NCBI GenBank assembly: GCA_023935145.1
Contig: CM043701.1
Span: 68,801,317 to 68,865,316, forward strand
Origin: Bretschneidera sinensis
Taxonomy: Eukaryota; Streptophyta; Magnoliopsida; Brassicales; Akaniaceae
Length of the DNA stretch: 64,000 nt
Direction of reading: 5' to 3'
The notes under the pieces are model-generated. The model was not told where the DNA came from. It was given only the letters and a program-made list of their open reading frames with translations, and made no database searches. Shown piece after piece: positions 32,354 to 44,800 of the stretch. How positions within the stretch are numbered: position 1 is the stretch's first letter; every line of letters begins with the position of its first letter. The translations under genes and the position numbers were made by a program.

Positions 32354-33472
32354 CACCCCCAAACTTATATATTGCTAGTCTCTTAGCAATACGAAACTAA
32401 AAACTAACTGAAAAACAAATAACACAAAGAATAATCCATCATTCATGGCATCCAAAATTTAGGTCGCACACAAAACCATGACATTCATTCATGAGCAAGC
32501 TTAAAATACAAACCCATCCTCGCAAAGAATAGGAGTTTTAAAATCTAATTACTTACAAGCAGCAAGCTAAGGCATCACAAGTCTGACTTAGTGTATGGTG
32601 AACTAGTACATAAAAAAATGAAGCTTCCAAATGACTTTAATGTGTAGTGTTTCAGTGTCTCAAGATTCACCAAATTTTCTATCAGGATGAACAAAAATGA
32701 CATAGTTTTATTTCCTTCTTTTATTTTATTATGAGGTTTTTGCCAAGTTTAGTTCCCTTAAGCTTTCTAATTGACCCATGTAGTGAGTGTTTAATCAATG
32801 ACTCCCAAGGTGTAAAAACACCCCTAAGGACTTACGAACTTGAGTAAAAAAGGCTACGAAACTAAGCTGGTCTTAATGTTGCCAATCAAAATTTTCACAT
32901 TTTGACGTGAACACTTCTACTTACTGAGATAAGAGGTCCAGTTACTCAGTGAAAAGTTTATTTAATGATCATTGTGAGCAAAATTCTTACATTTTGACGT
33001 GAGCACTCATTGCTTATTGAGTCAAGAGATCTAGTTACTCAGTGGAAAGTTCATTTAATGATCATTATGAGCATTTTTTTTTCTCTTTTTGTGCAATAAT
33101 TTTTTTTCTACTTTTCTATGCCAAAGTGTTCATCTAACAAGTCATCTGGTTATAGTTAAGCCATGGAAACATACACATTAAAGTTATAAGTCATACCTCA
33201 CACAATTATGTGCTAATATGCTTGTGTCAGATTTAGATCAAACACGTGAGTTCTTAAATGCCAAAAGTAGGTAACTAAACCTTAAAACTCTATTATCAGA
33301 TAATGTGTTTAGGATTTTAAGCTTACTGATGAAATCATATCATAGTCTTTGTTAAGATCAACCAAAATTCAAAACAACATGAACATGCATTTATCTTTTA
33401 GACAATTAAAAAAAAAAAAAACTAGAACAAAGTGTGTAAATGTGTCTCTCATACCCCCAAATTTAATTTATA
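32354..33472 (-). other. Spacer of the Athila-like minus-strand element
   Basis: AT-rich, no gene. It has a 92 bp tandem repeat at 32897-33073 (ACATTTTGACGTGA at 32897 and 32989). Confidence 0.75.
32897..33073. repeat. 92 bp tandem repeat, two imperfect copies
   Basis: Units begin at 32897 and 32989. They share ACATTTTGACGTGA, GTTACTCAGTG and TTTAATGATCATT. Confidence 0.8.
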
Positions 33473-33486
33473 CATTGTCCTCAATG
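33473..33486 (-). other. Conserved inverted repeat CATTGAGGACAATG
   Basis: On the minus strand the motif is exact. It is followed by TTTGGGGGT (plus ACCCCCAAA near 33453-33461). It has the same place relative to the end of the coding region as in Athila-1. Confidence 0.7.
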
Positions 33487-35296
33487 TGTGAAAATCATGG
33501 AAAGAGCTGACCTGGGAGATGGAGAACTAGCTTGACTGGCATGGCTCATAGCACACTCCCAAACTTGAACTCATGCACATATTGTCCCTGAAAAAGAAAT
33601 ATGAAAGTAATACTAGAAAACAAAAACAAATACAAAAAAATAAATAGTAATGAGAAATAGGAAAAACAATAAAAACAAAAGGATATACTGTGGGGTGCCT
33701 CCCATGAGCGCTAAGTTTTATGTCTTCAGCCAAACGCTAAGTTTCACTTGGATGCTTTGGAGAGGCCTCTAGGAGGTGTGCAGCTTCAATGATGTCATTA
33801 GTAACCTCTTCAGATTCAGGCTCAACATCTGATCTTGTTAAACTATGGTTGAGGGTGGTCTCCAATGGATCAATGTGATGGACTTGAAAAGCTTGCTCAA
33901 CAACACCTTGCATCATATATACATTAAGACATTCCTTATCATCTTGGGGTAATTTCAATGCATCAAATATTTGGAATTCTATATTCTCACCATTTACCTC
34001 CATACTTACAATACCATTTTTCACACAAATTTTTGTATTAGTAGTTCTCATAAAGGGTCTTCCTAAGATGATCGGCAAAGATTAAGGGTGGCAATTTTGG
34101 ACACGACACGTGAACCCGACACGACACGACACGAAATAAAGCGTGTTAAGGTTGAGTATAATCGGGTTCGTGTCGTAATCGTGTCGACACGATTATGACA
34201 CGGAATAATCGTGTCGTGTCGCGGGTTGACCCGCCAACCCGGATTGACACGATTACGACATGATTAATAAATTGCGGGTTGATGGGTCGTGTTGACACAA
34301 TTATGACCCATGACTTGTTTATGACCCTTTTAAAAAATTTATATATTAAATTAAAAAAAAAACTTAATATATATATAAACCCTAAATTACAAAGTACAAA
34401 CCCAAAGCCTCCATTTTTGCACTTCTCTGATCTCTCTCTCGCCTGTGTTACAAACCCAAAACCTCACCATCATAGCTCAACTTTCGCAGCATCACCGGCA
34501 CCGGATCGATCTCTAGTGCCTTCAACGCTTTCAAGTCCTCAACTCTCATCTCTTGGAAATCTGTATGCTCTCTCTACTTCATATCTATTGTTTAGAATCT
34601 AAACTGGAAATATACACTTAATTGTTGATTTTTAACTGGAAAATCAATACTCAAAACTGGAAAATGTTTTGATTTTGATTCTTTCGGTTGTGAAGAAACA
34701 AAAGATATGGAAAGCCCAATAACCCCTTTGTGCTTCCCTTTGGTCTTGGAGCTGATTATGGTCTCGTTCAACCCAGAAACATGGATTCCACTTCTTGATG
34801 AACAAGCCATGGCTATGTTAAATCTGAGGTTTATTTAAGCTTATAGCATGAAACAAGCAAAAACCACAAAAATCTAATTATCTATATGGATCAAAAGCCA
34901 ATTTTCTTGAATCAAAACTGTGCGAGGTGTCAGGTATGAAAATAAAATCTCTTGTTCAGGTCAAGGCAAATAAACAAAACACAAAACCAACGAAGAGCTG
35001 GTTCTGGTTTGTGATTAAAAAAAATGCAGGATATGAATAGAAAATTTGTTCTTGTTGACTAATATATGGTGGTTTAAAGAGAGAGAACTGAGAACATGAA
35101 AAGAGAGGGGTGTTACTTTTCAAAGCTTCAGAGGAGAACTAGGTAGAAATAAGAAGATTTCTGGGAAATAAAAAGGGAAAAAGTTACGTGGGGCTTATTG
35201 ATTTGGATTAAACTTAATTCAATTTTTATCTTTTTTGATTGTATATAGCTATAGGTTTTTGTAATAATTTAGTCCTTCAGGTGCTAAGCAACTTCT

Positions 35297-35300
<4 letters not shown>

Positions 35301-35348
<48 letters not shown>
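35301..35348. repeat. (CT)24 microsatellite in the hAT element
   Basis: Uninterrupted CT dinucleotides, 24 units. Confidence 0.97.
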
Positions 35349-35353
<5 letters not shown>

Positions 35354-36068
35354 ATAAGCAATTTACCTGTAGAACAGAAGCTATACCTGTAAGACCATGT
35401 AGGAATTTTCTTACCTTTTAACTTGCCTTTGCTTCTTTACTAGATCCTTATTTGTAATCAAATTGATTTTCATCATCTGCAACCCAACGTGATAAGGCCA
35501 GACACAACAAGAACATAAAAAGAAAAAAAAAGGACATTAATGTGTGAATTTCTGAGTTCAGCCTGTCTAAAAATTTGGGGTTTTTAATTTTCATGGTTGA
35601 TTTATGAAATGTTGATGAATTTCCATTTAACTATGGTTAGGTAATTTAATGCATGTCTTAGCATGTTTTCTTTAATGTCAAGGAACAAGACTACTCTTGT
35701 CAAGATCTGTTATCTTTTTCAAATTACTTTGTCAATCTGTTACTTTGTACAAGGCTTAGCAAATCTTATTGGCTTGAAGCTATGCATATGTCAATTTCCT
35801 TTGTACTATTTTCCTTTTCCAACGGAAAACTATGTTGGATTTAACCATCCATCAAAAGTTTTGTAATTATAATATTCTAACTTTTGATGATTAATTCTAA
35901 AGTTATTAGCCAAATAAAAAAGGATCCGATTCTGTGAGCTCGAGCTTAGTTTCAATATTCTTATTATGTAACGGTTGTAAATTGAAACTCATGGAAAAAA
36001 TTAAAATAAAAAGAGAGTTTAATGGAAAAAAATTCTAAATATTTTGATTTATTTACTAGTCGGTAGAT

Positions 36069-36548
36069 ATGTTAAACAAACTGTTTAATTTGTTCATCCA
36101 ACTCAAATTAGAGAGACTCTTTAATAAGATTGGAGTGTGCTCCAAGGCTCGTAAGTTCAATAACCTACAAAAAGTATATACCCAATACAAATTGTTTTTG
36201 AAATCTCTAATGTGTTGCTTTACATGTAGATATTTGGGGGATAAAGTTAGCATTATTGTTGAGGTTTGTGATAGCATGGATGTGCTTGATGAAGAAGATG
36301 TTGTAGTTGAGTTAGAGGAAGTAGTTGCTGCTATGGAATCTAAGAAAAAAATGGAAAAGCGTAAAAGAAAATTTACCTCACCAGTCTGGAAGTTTTTTGA
36401 CATGCTTCATCTTGAAGATGATAAGAAAAAGAGATGCAAGTGCAAAAGGTGTGGAATAACATACGTTGCTGATGGTAACTTTGGAACAGGTAATATGAAA
36501 CGCCATCTGAGAAATGGTTGCAAAAGCGGTGAAAGAGCTTATTATTGA
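36069..36548 (+). pseudogene. BED zinc finger part of a hAT transposase
   Basis: The open frame of 159 codons ends with SPVWKFFDMLHL, CKCKRCGITYVAD and GNMKRHLRNGC, the CxxC...H...C pattern of BED fingers that bind hAT ends. It is preceded by an acidic stretch (DEEDVVVELEEVVA) and a basic stretch (KKKMEKRKRK). The first 50 residues may be intron or read-through, since a TTTACATGTAG splice-acceptor-like site lies near 36229. After the finger the frame closes and the catalytic RNase-H-like and dimerisation parts are missing. Confidence 0.78.
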
Positions 36549-36786
36549 TGTAATGGATATGAATATAAATGAGAATGAATCATTTGCACCTCCATCTGAG
36601 GGCTTTGCTGCTGATTTGGTCGGTTAATGTTGTAATATTGCGTACTTGTAATTGGATGGCTTATGACTTATGGTGTTATTGTTTCTCTTTTTTTTATTAT
36701 GGTTGATATGGATGATAGTTGATAAAATAATGTTTATGCTATTAATTAGATTTTTTTTATATGTATTTGGATCATGAATATGTTGA

Positions 36787-36861
36787 AATTTGGATTATGA
36801 ATGATTAGATGATAATTTGGATTATGAATGGTTAGATGATAATTTGGATTATGAATGGTTA
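36787..36861. repeat. 27 bp tandem repeat near the right end of hAT
   Basis: AATTTGGATTATGAATG begins at 36787, 36814 and 36841, with a further stray copy near 36882. Confidence 0.9.
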
Positions 36862-37214
36862 TGACGGGTCGGGTCGTGTTGAAATTTGGATTATGAAAAA
36901 TTAAGCGTGTCGTGTCGTGTCGTGTCTAACACGACCCGTTTATTAAATGGGTTAAGCGGGTCGTATTGTGTTACCTGTTTAATAATCATGTCGTGTTCGT
37001 GTTGGGTTTTCTTGACACGATTAATAATCGTGTCGTGTTCGTGTCGACACGAACACGATCCATCAACCCGAATTGCCACCCCTAGTAAAGACAATGGCAT
37101 AGAATATTCTTTCATATCTAATACAATAAAATTAGTAGGTAAAATAAATTCACCTACATTTACCAAGACATCCTCAAGAATACCTCTTGGTCTTTTGATG
37201 CTTCTGTCTGCTAG

Positions 37215-39048
37215 TTACAAGGTGATGAAAGTGGGTTGAAGCTCCCCCAAACCTAGTGTCTCGAATACAGTGTATGACAACAAATTGACACTCGCCCCCA
37301 AATCTAGTAATGCACGCTTGAACAGCTGGTTACATATCCTGCAAGGAATGGTAAAACTACTTGGATCTTTTAGCTTTGATGATAGTTGTCTTAGCAACAC
37401 CGCATTTACCTCTTCAGTAAAAACCACTATTTTATGCTCCTGAAACTTCTTTTTATTTGTGCAACAATCTTTCAAAAATTTAGCATATGTAGGAATTTGT
37501 TTAATTGCATCTAATAAAGGAATGTTAATCTCTACTTTTCTCAAAGTTTCAAAGATATCAAGCAATTTATTTTCTTTCTTTGGCTTTACTAACCTTTGAG
37601 GGAAGGGTGGTGCATTCACCTTGTCCATTTCATTTACCTTTGATGTGGATGTTTTAATTGGAGATGCTTGTGCAGGCTCATCGGTTCCTATGATCTTACC
37701 ATTTTTTAGAGTTGTAACGACCTTTAGTTGTTGATGTCCTCCTAGATTAGGTAGTGTTTGGGCTAGAAATTCAACTTGCTTTCTTCCACTCAGTTCCTTA
37801 GCCAATTGCCCCACTTGTACCTCCAGTCTCTGAATGGCTTGCTCATGCTTTGTATTGATTTGTCTTTGCTCAGTCCAAAATTCTTTTTCCTCTGTCATGA
37901 ACTATTCTTGTGAAGTCATCAGCTATTGTTGTTGAGTTGCTAATTGCATTACAAGACTTTCTAGGTCACTCTTCTTTGATTCCGGAACTGATTGGGCTGC
38001 TTGTTGGGAGTTCCTTTGCTGCCCTTGAAGGTTCAAGGCATTTTGATTGTTATTCCATGAGAAGTTGGGGTGGTTCCGCCATCCAGAATTGTAGGTAATT
38101 TGCATATGGGTTGTTCTTGAGAGGATAGTTGTTTGGTCCCACATAGTTTACTTGCTCTGGATCTGCAGATGAATACAAATGGCAAGTTTAGTAGTGTGAT
38201 CAAAACGAGAACATATAGCACATACCTGGAGTTGTGTAGCCAGTGGACTAGGTGAGATGTTCTGAGCAGTCATGGCTTTTATAAGCATATCTAGCTTTTT
38301 TTCCATAGCAGCCATCTTATTTGAAGATCCACCATTTAAGGTCACCTCATACATACCCTTGCTTTGAACTCCTTGTCTCCCTCTAGATGAGAATTGATGG
38401 GTGTGCTCACTTAATGTCTCAAAAAGCTCCATGGCTTCTTCACTGCTCTTTTCCATCAGCACACTTCCACAACCTGAATCTACAATACCTTTATTCATGT
38501 CACTCAGACCTTCATAGAAAGCTTGTACCAGCTCATTTTGAGGTAGATTGTGATGTGGACACTTGAGAAGCAGCTCATTGAAGTGTCCCCATGCTTCAAA
38601 GAAAAGGTCTTTATCTCTCTGTTGGAAAGACTGAATCTCCTTCCTCATCTGTCTTGTCTTTTGAGCTGGGAAAAACTTCCTTAGGAACTTACTGGAAAAC
38701 TCTTCCCAAGTATGGATAGACGCTGCAGCCAATTAATTATACCACAACTTAGCATTATAATGAAAATGGAAAAAGAATTAACCTGATTCCCTCTTGATTA
38801 AGGCCCTGGATGTGTTGGAACTTGCAGAGATCAAAGAATTCCCAAAGATGCAAGTGTGGGTCCTCAGCAGGTGTACCCCTGAAATGAGTCAATGCACTAA
38901 GTATTTGCGGGGATATATAATAATTACCTTCCGCCTCAGGTTGATAAGCTATGCATGAGGGCTGGTCGAGGTTCCGTGGAATGAAGAATTGCTTCATGAG
39001 TCTTCTCTCTAGTGGTGGTTGGTTGTCAAGCTGTTCCGCCATTGGCAC
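37215..39048 (-). pseudogene. Athila-like gag of the minus-strand element, broken
   Basis: The start codon at 39042-39040 gives MAEQLDNQPPLERRLMKQF. The core has SALTHFRGTPAEDPHLHLWE, RLILFPFSL, TWEEFSSKFLRKFFPAQKT, CPHHNLPQNELVQAFYEGLS, a gag domain of Athila/Tat type. A gap and frameshift near 38740-38755 remove the residues after FPFSL. A cysteine motif CAICSRFDH is at about 38218. The downstream linker (FWTEQRQINTKHEQAIQRLE, LAKELSGRKQVEF) joins protease in the frame of 37215-37898. Stops are at about 37900-37920 and 38148. Confidence 0.85.
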
Positions 39049-39439
39049 TTCTCCCTCGAATTATTTTTCTACCTCTTCAACATTGTCTCTAAGCCTTTGT
39101 CGAATGGTCCACTCAAGCTCTGTATCGAGTGGAAAGAAGGTTGGATTCCTGGATCGAAGCCCTTGCATGAATTAGTTGGACGCTTCAATGCAGTAGATTC
39201 AGTACTGTTGTTTGGGTAGTCTCTGCCCCGAGTGCACTCGATCGCACCAAGCACTGCGCTCGATCGCAGTGCCAGTGATTATTTTGCTGCACACCTGAAA
39301 CAGAAAAACAGAAAACAAAAGAAAGAAATAACTCAGATATTTGATGAAACAAAATAAAATAGAACAAAAAAATAAAACTTAACGAAAATTAATTCTAAAC
39401 AGAAATTTAGCGCAATCCCTGGCAACGGCTCCAAAAACT
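39049..39439 (-). other. Leader and PBS of the minus-strand element
   Basis: Next to the LTR on the minus strand is TTTTGGAGCCGTTGCCAGGG (about 39418-39437), a tRNA-Asp-type PBS. The leader holds two GCTCGATCGCA-type palindromes at about 39232-39270, like those in the LTR. No gene is seen. Confidence 0.7.
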
Positions 39440-40686
39440 TGTCGTGCAATAAATCTACCTAAATTAATAAGCAAGTAATTGAACAGTTTTACTTGCAAGT
39501 GCACAAGGTCAACATAGTAGTATAGTATGCAAATGCGAGATCATCTCCACAGGGATTGGTAAATTTTGATTTAGAATTAATTTCGCAATATAAAACGAGG
39601 AAAATAAATATTGAGTTTGAATTAATAATGATAAAAGCGTAGGGACTTGATATCCACCACTAATCATGCTACCACAATAAAACAAAATGCCAATGCTTTA
39701 ATCACGTCATGAATACCTAATGTTTGTCAACCTAAGGGCATGGTCTATACTCCTTAAGTTATTGATTTCCCTAAGCAACGAGTTAGGCATGGTGTATACT
39801 ATAACTCTTTTCTTTCTTAAGGGATTCAACATGGTGTATACTAAATTGTTCCTTAAGAGAGCATAAGATCTGTGGAAATCGACAACCACATGAGACCTAG
39901 AGCATGGTATATACTCTCGGTTTCCTATATTGATTAACCCAAGAACCTGGTGTGGATTTCTTTTGTTACTATTGTTAAATCCAGGAGTCGGTCATCCAAA
40001 TTGATTCAACTAACTAATCCATACCACATGCATATGTCGATCAGGCAAACATATATGAGGAATTTAAAGAAAAACAAGCATTAATCAAGTTAAGCATCAC
40101 AACATAAATATCGCAAAGGCACCAATACTAAATTATTGAGTAAACATAATTAGGGCTTCAATCAAGCCCTTACTAGGAAGTTAGTTACACATGGTTTTGA
40201 TGCTAAACATCTTAATAAATAAAAATAAAGGGAAGAAGAAACTTGAAAATACTATGGGGAAGAGTCGTCAATTTTTCTCCAAAATCTCTCTCTGGAATTC
40301 TCTCTCTTTCTGTGTTTACAGGCCTATTTATAAGGTTTAGAGATCTCTGGAAACCCTAACTTGTAAAACGAAACCCTACCCCCACTTTCTAAAATAAGCT
40401 CTGCCATTTTACTGCACGTGTGTGCTCAATCTTATACTGGTGCGCTCGAACGCACCTTCTTATGCGCACGAGTGCTGTTGCGCTCGATCACACACTTCTG
40501 TGCTCGATTGCACTATATACAGTTTCCAGTTCTTCCAGTTTTTATTCTCCAAACCAAATAATGTTCTCTTTTCTTCAATAACCTAGGAAAACACAGAAAA
40601 GAAATAAAATAACATGAAATAACTCAACCAGGAACCTAACAAATGTAAATTAAGGGGCTTAAATATGAATATTTAAGCACTTATCA
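39440..40686 (-). repeat. 5' LTR of the Athila-like minus-strand element
   Basis: Same length as 31107-32353 and collinear with it. A TATA-like TATAAATA is at 40325-40332 on the minus strand. The GCGCTCGATCACAC-type palindromes are at about 40414-40514. Confidence 0.92.
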
Positions 40687-40691
40687 GATAA

Positions 40692-40726
40692 CTAAGACGG
40701 AGGCCGACAGATTGTCTCCTCCAAAA
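40692..40726 (+). pseudogene. Short gag fragment of the chromodomain Ty3 element
   Basis: These 35 bases give GGRQIVSSK in the gag frame of the host Ty3 element, after a TAA. They are held between the GATAA insertion and the CAAAA insertion and show that both hit the same gag. Confidence 0.8.
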
Positions 40727-41749
40727 TGTTGAAAATCACCTTGATAAGATGCCCATCTGGTGATCTTCTAAACACCCAAGTCTAGAATGACTTATAGAAA
40801 GAAATACAGCAATCAAAGACAAGAACAGAAAATCAAAGAAAGAAAGAAGACAAGCAATTTGTTATCGAGGTTCGGCAATGTGCCTACGTCCCTGTGAGTT
40901 CCTCCAAATTCTCTGCACTAAATCAATGGTTCTTTACAAATACAGCAACCCTCTTAAAGAAGCTCAAGTTCTTGAAGAAACAAAGAAGAGAAAAAAGGAA
41001 GAAATTAAAAACTAACAATGCTCTCTATCTAATCTAGACTTCTCTCTCTTTACAACCAGCCTCACTACAATGAGTCCCTCTTGTGTTTAATCTTTTTCAC
41101 TCTCACATAATTCTCTCTTGTATTACAATTGATCTCAAAGTATGTCACAAACTTGTGTTGATCTCTCTTGTTGTACATGGAAAATGAAGCTAGGTAACCC
41201 CTTATATAGTGCACCCACTTCTTATCCATTCTTGTGAGTCAATCTCCACCCTTAGATCTTGATTGCCACTTAGCCATGGCCCTCCATCAATCCTAAGTGG
41301 TGATGTGTGTTTTAACCTTGCATCCATGCACCCAAGAGGAGGTTAAAGCATGCTGTCCATGTGTGCTTTGGTGTGCCTAGCGCTTAGACGCTCAACAGGG
41401 GGTGGCATGACGCTGAGCAGGGCACACTTGCAGCCTATTCTGGAAGGCATGGTGCTGGTGGGGAGCGGCAAGGTGCTGGCGTGGGTTAGGGGGTCTTCAT
41501 TCTGGATGCCTAGGCTCTGGTGAAGGGGCGGCGTGGTGCACACTGATGCTGCCCCTTCACATAGTAGTGCGCACACTTTTCCTGCTTGTGTGCTGAAGTG
41601 TGTGCGCCTACCCTTACCTTGCTCCAAAGTGATGCACACACGTGTGCAGTCTTTTAACTTGCTTTATTTTAATACTCCAGCCTTGGTTTAGACTTTAACC
41701 ATCTTTGAACCATGTTTAGACATGTGTAAACCTTAGACAAATACCAATA
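40727..41749 (-). repeat. Tork-like LTR 1
   Basis: Starts TGTTGAAAATCACC and ends ACCAATA (CA changed to TA). It is GC-rich with GTGCGC-type short palindromes near 41370-41640. Confidence 0.9.
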
Positions 41750-41830
41750 ATCTCTACCTTTGTCTAAGTGTTTAAACCAAACCATTTTATGCAGAGAGCT
41801 TCGGGATCCAAACTCATCTTGAGTCATCAA

Positions 41831-44800
41831 TTAACCAACTCCAATCCTAAATAGTCCAAGGCAATGATTGAACTTAATTAGAGGTAGAACTTTAGTACCC
41901 AAATCCGCAGGATTTTCTTCTGTGGCTACCTTATCCACATGGATGCATCTTTTCGTAACATTTTCCCGAATGAAATGATACCGAACATCCATGTGCTTTG
42001 TCCTCTCTTAGACCATCGGATTCTTACACAAGTGCAATGCACTTTGACTATCTGAAAACACCACAACCTACTCTTCCAGTACCTTCAACTCTTCCAACAA
42101 CTCTTTGCACCACATAGCTTCCTTAATGGCCTCTGTAGCCGTTATGTATTCAGCCTCGGTTGTTGAGAGTGCTACCACTGCCTGCAACTGAGCCTTCTAA
42201 CTTACACAACATCCATTTAAGTTGAAGAAGTAGGAGGTAATCGATCTTCTTTTATCCCAATCTGCTCCATAGTCTGAATCCACAAAACCCTCAAGGCAGA
42301 TGGACTTACCCCTCTTCTCATAAACCAGCCCTACTTCTGGGCTTCCCTTCAAGTACCTCAACAACCACTTCATCCCAAGCCAATGCTCCTTTTCAGGATT
42401 ACTTATAAACCTGCTGAGAACACTCATTGAATGAGCAATGTCAGGTCTAGTGCTTACCATGGTGAACATAACAGAACCAACTACACTAGAGTAAGAGACT
42501 TTCTCCATTTCCTTCTTCTCCGCCTTCGATCTTGGATATTGATCGCTGGAGAACTTGAAATGACCAGCAAGGGGAACCTTTACTGGTTTGCTATCTTCTA
42601 TAGAGAATTTAGATATCATCTTCCTTATGTAGGAATTTTGAGGGATCTTTAATCTGTTTCTCTCCCTTTCCTGGATGATACACATCCCAAGGATCTTTTG
42701 TGCATGGCCAAGATCCTTCATCTCAAACTCCTCACTGAGTTGAGCCTCTAATTTTTTTATCCTCTCCATCTTGCTCCCAACCAGCAATATGTCATCAACA
42801 TAGATGAGGATGATCACCACTTCCTCAACCTTCTGCCCTTTATAGTACAAGCACGAATCATAGTAGCTCCTCAAGAAACCCAAGCTGATTACAAAGGAAT
42901 CAAACCTCTTATTCCATTACCGAGGTGATTGCTTCAGGCCATAGAGAGATTTCTTCAATTTGCACACCAACTCTCCCTGCCTTCCTTCTTTCCTCATAGC
43001 CTTCGGGTTGCCTCATGAAAATGGTCTCATTGAGTTCTCCATGTAAGAACGCTGTCTTCACATCCATTTTCTCAATTTCCCAATCAAATTGGACCACCAA
43101 TGCCAATACTATCCATATCGTCTTGTACTTCACAACCGGTGAGAAGATTTCGGTGAAATCTATGCCTTCTTTTTGTGTGAACCCCTTCGCCACAAGCCTA
43201 GCTTTATAATGACCTTCATCCCCTGTAGTATTCCCTTCTTTGATCTTGTAGAGTCATCTACAATCCATAACTCTTTGTTTTTCAGGTTTAGGCACCAACT
43301 CCCAAGAGTTGTTCTACATCAAAGAATCCATTTCTTCCTCCATAGCCAGCTGCCACTTTGACGAATCCTTACACTCCGTGGTATCCGTGAAAGTTTCTGG
43401 TTCAACCTCTCCTTCTATCCAAGGAGCTGCTACATTAGCATCCGCAAACCCATATCTCAAAGGTAGTCTAACCACCCTCCTTTCCCGGTCTCTTGTGAGC
43501 TGGTAGTCATTCCGACTTACTGCATCAACCTCTTCTTGTTCAGCCTCTTCTTGAGTTTCTTGAGCTTGGCCTTTATCCAAGGGCTCTACCTGGTCCGAAC
43601 CCTCTTGCCTCCTTTGCTCTACCTGAACCGAGTTCTTCTTGATGCGATGCTCCACAACTTCCAGACTGGTTTGCTCACTAGCTCCTGTTGGGTTAGTTTT
43701 CTCCAAGTAGGGAAATAACAATTCATTAAAAATAATATCCCTACTTAGAATTAGTTTAATGCCTTTCTTTTCTAAGGACCACAACCTATATCCCTTAAGC
43801 CCATCACCATATCCTAGAAATACACATTTTCTAGATCTAGGGCTAAGTTTATCCTCATTTTGATGTGCATATGCAGCACACCCAAAAGTCCTAAGGTTGC
43901 TTAATTCAGGGGGTTTCCCACTCCACATCTTCATGGGAGCCTTGAGCTCTAAAGCTCTAGAGGGTGATCTATTCACTAAGTATGCAGTTGTAGCCACAGC
44001 TTTTCCCCAAAAATATTTTGGTAAACTGGATCCTATCAGCATGCACCTAACATTTTCCATAAGGGTTCTATTCATTCTTTCAGCAATTCCATTTTGCTGA
44101 GGTGTTTTTACAACCATTTTATGTCTTAGAATGCCATTTAATTCACAGAATTTATCAAAATCCTTATTGAAAAATTCTAAGCCACTATCGGTTCGTAAAG
44201 CCTTAACTACCCTACCCGTTTGAGTTTCCAGCAACTTCTTCCACACAACAAATTTATCTAAGGCATCCGATTTATTTCTAAGCAAATAAACCCACACTCT
44301 TCTTGAATAATCATCAATTAAAGATGGAAAGTAAACATTACCTCCCTGTGTTGGTGTTCTTGCTGGTCCCCAAAGGTCTGAGTGAATATAGTCAAGAATC
44401 CCCTTAGACTTATGCACTCTGGTGTTGAAGCTGACCCGATGTTGCTTCCCAAGAATGCAACTCTCACAGAAATCCAGTTTCTCTACTTTGTCTCCTCCAA
44501 GTAGACCATCCTAGCTAAGAACTTGCAGGCCTTTTTCGCTCATGTGTCCCAAGTGAGTGTGCCAAAGGGCTGCCTTATCCATCTCAGCCATCAAGCTTAC
44601 TGCTTGATGATTGATTTCTGTCTCTCTGATCATCTCATAGAGTCCATCGTTTCTTGCTACCTTGATCACTACCAAAGATCCCTTGGCCACCTTGATCTTT
44701 CCTCCATCTATTTTGCTTGTATACCCTATGGAATCTAGTTGCCCTAATGAGAACAAATTTCTCTTCAAATCAGGAAAATACCTCAAATTTCGCAGCAACT

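Larger units (their letters stand above)
34083..37084. mobile_element. hAT-type DNA transposon remnant (3002 bp)
   Basis: Left end TAAGGGTGGCAATTT and right end AATTGCCACCCCTA are inverted repeats of the plant hAT type. Flanks GCAAAGAT (34075-34082) and GTAAAGAC (37085-37092) form an 8 bp target duplication with two C/T differences. Subterminal blocks carry many ACGACACG/CGTGTCG units in opposite orientation (about 34100-34280 and 36862-37070). Only the N-terminal zinc finger of a transposase is seen, so it is probably non-autonomous. Confidence 0.88.
33737..37400 (-). pseudogene. Athila-like protease, interrupted by the hAT element
   Basis: The N-terminal part (ALLDLGASVNLLSY, then FILPTNFIVLDMKE) is at about 37093-37330. 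The C-terminal part (PIILGRPFMRTTNTK) is at 33737-34074. The hAT insertion with its 8 bp duplication separates them. A stop is at 37215-37217. The protease site is the Athila DLGAS form. The C-terminal tail (EVTNDIIEAAHLLE) leads directly into the spacer, with no RT. Confidence 0.85.
31107..40686 (-). mobile_element. Athila-like gag/protease-only element (minus strand)
   Basis: Two 1247 bp LTRs (39440-40686 is 5', 31107-32353 is 3' in element sense) flank a short internal region: PBS, leader, gag, protease, spacer, PPT. There is no RT, RNase H or integrase. Protease runs straight into a spacer with the CATTGAGGACAATG motif. GATAA flanks both sides (31102-31106, 40687-40691). A hAT element (34083-37084) interrupts the protease, so the element alone is about 6.6 kb. 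Like Athila-2, it is a gag-retaining non-autonomous form. The solo LTR at 9632-10853 is from a related family. Confidence 0.9.

Noticed and set aside
35239..35421. 60-codon frame with a serine-leucine run in the hAT element
   Set aside because: It is translation of the CT microsatellite.
41343..41639. 98-codon minus-strand frame in the Tork-like LTR
   Set aside because: It falls in the GC-rich LTR tract and is broken in the other two LTR copies.
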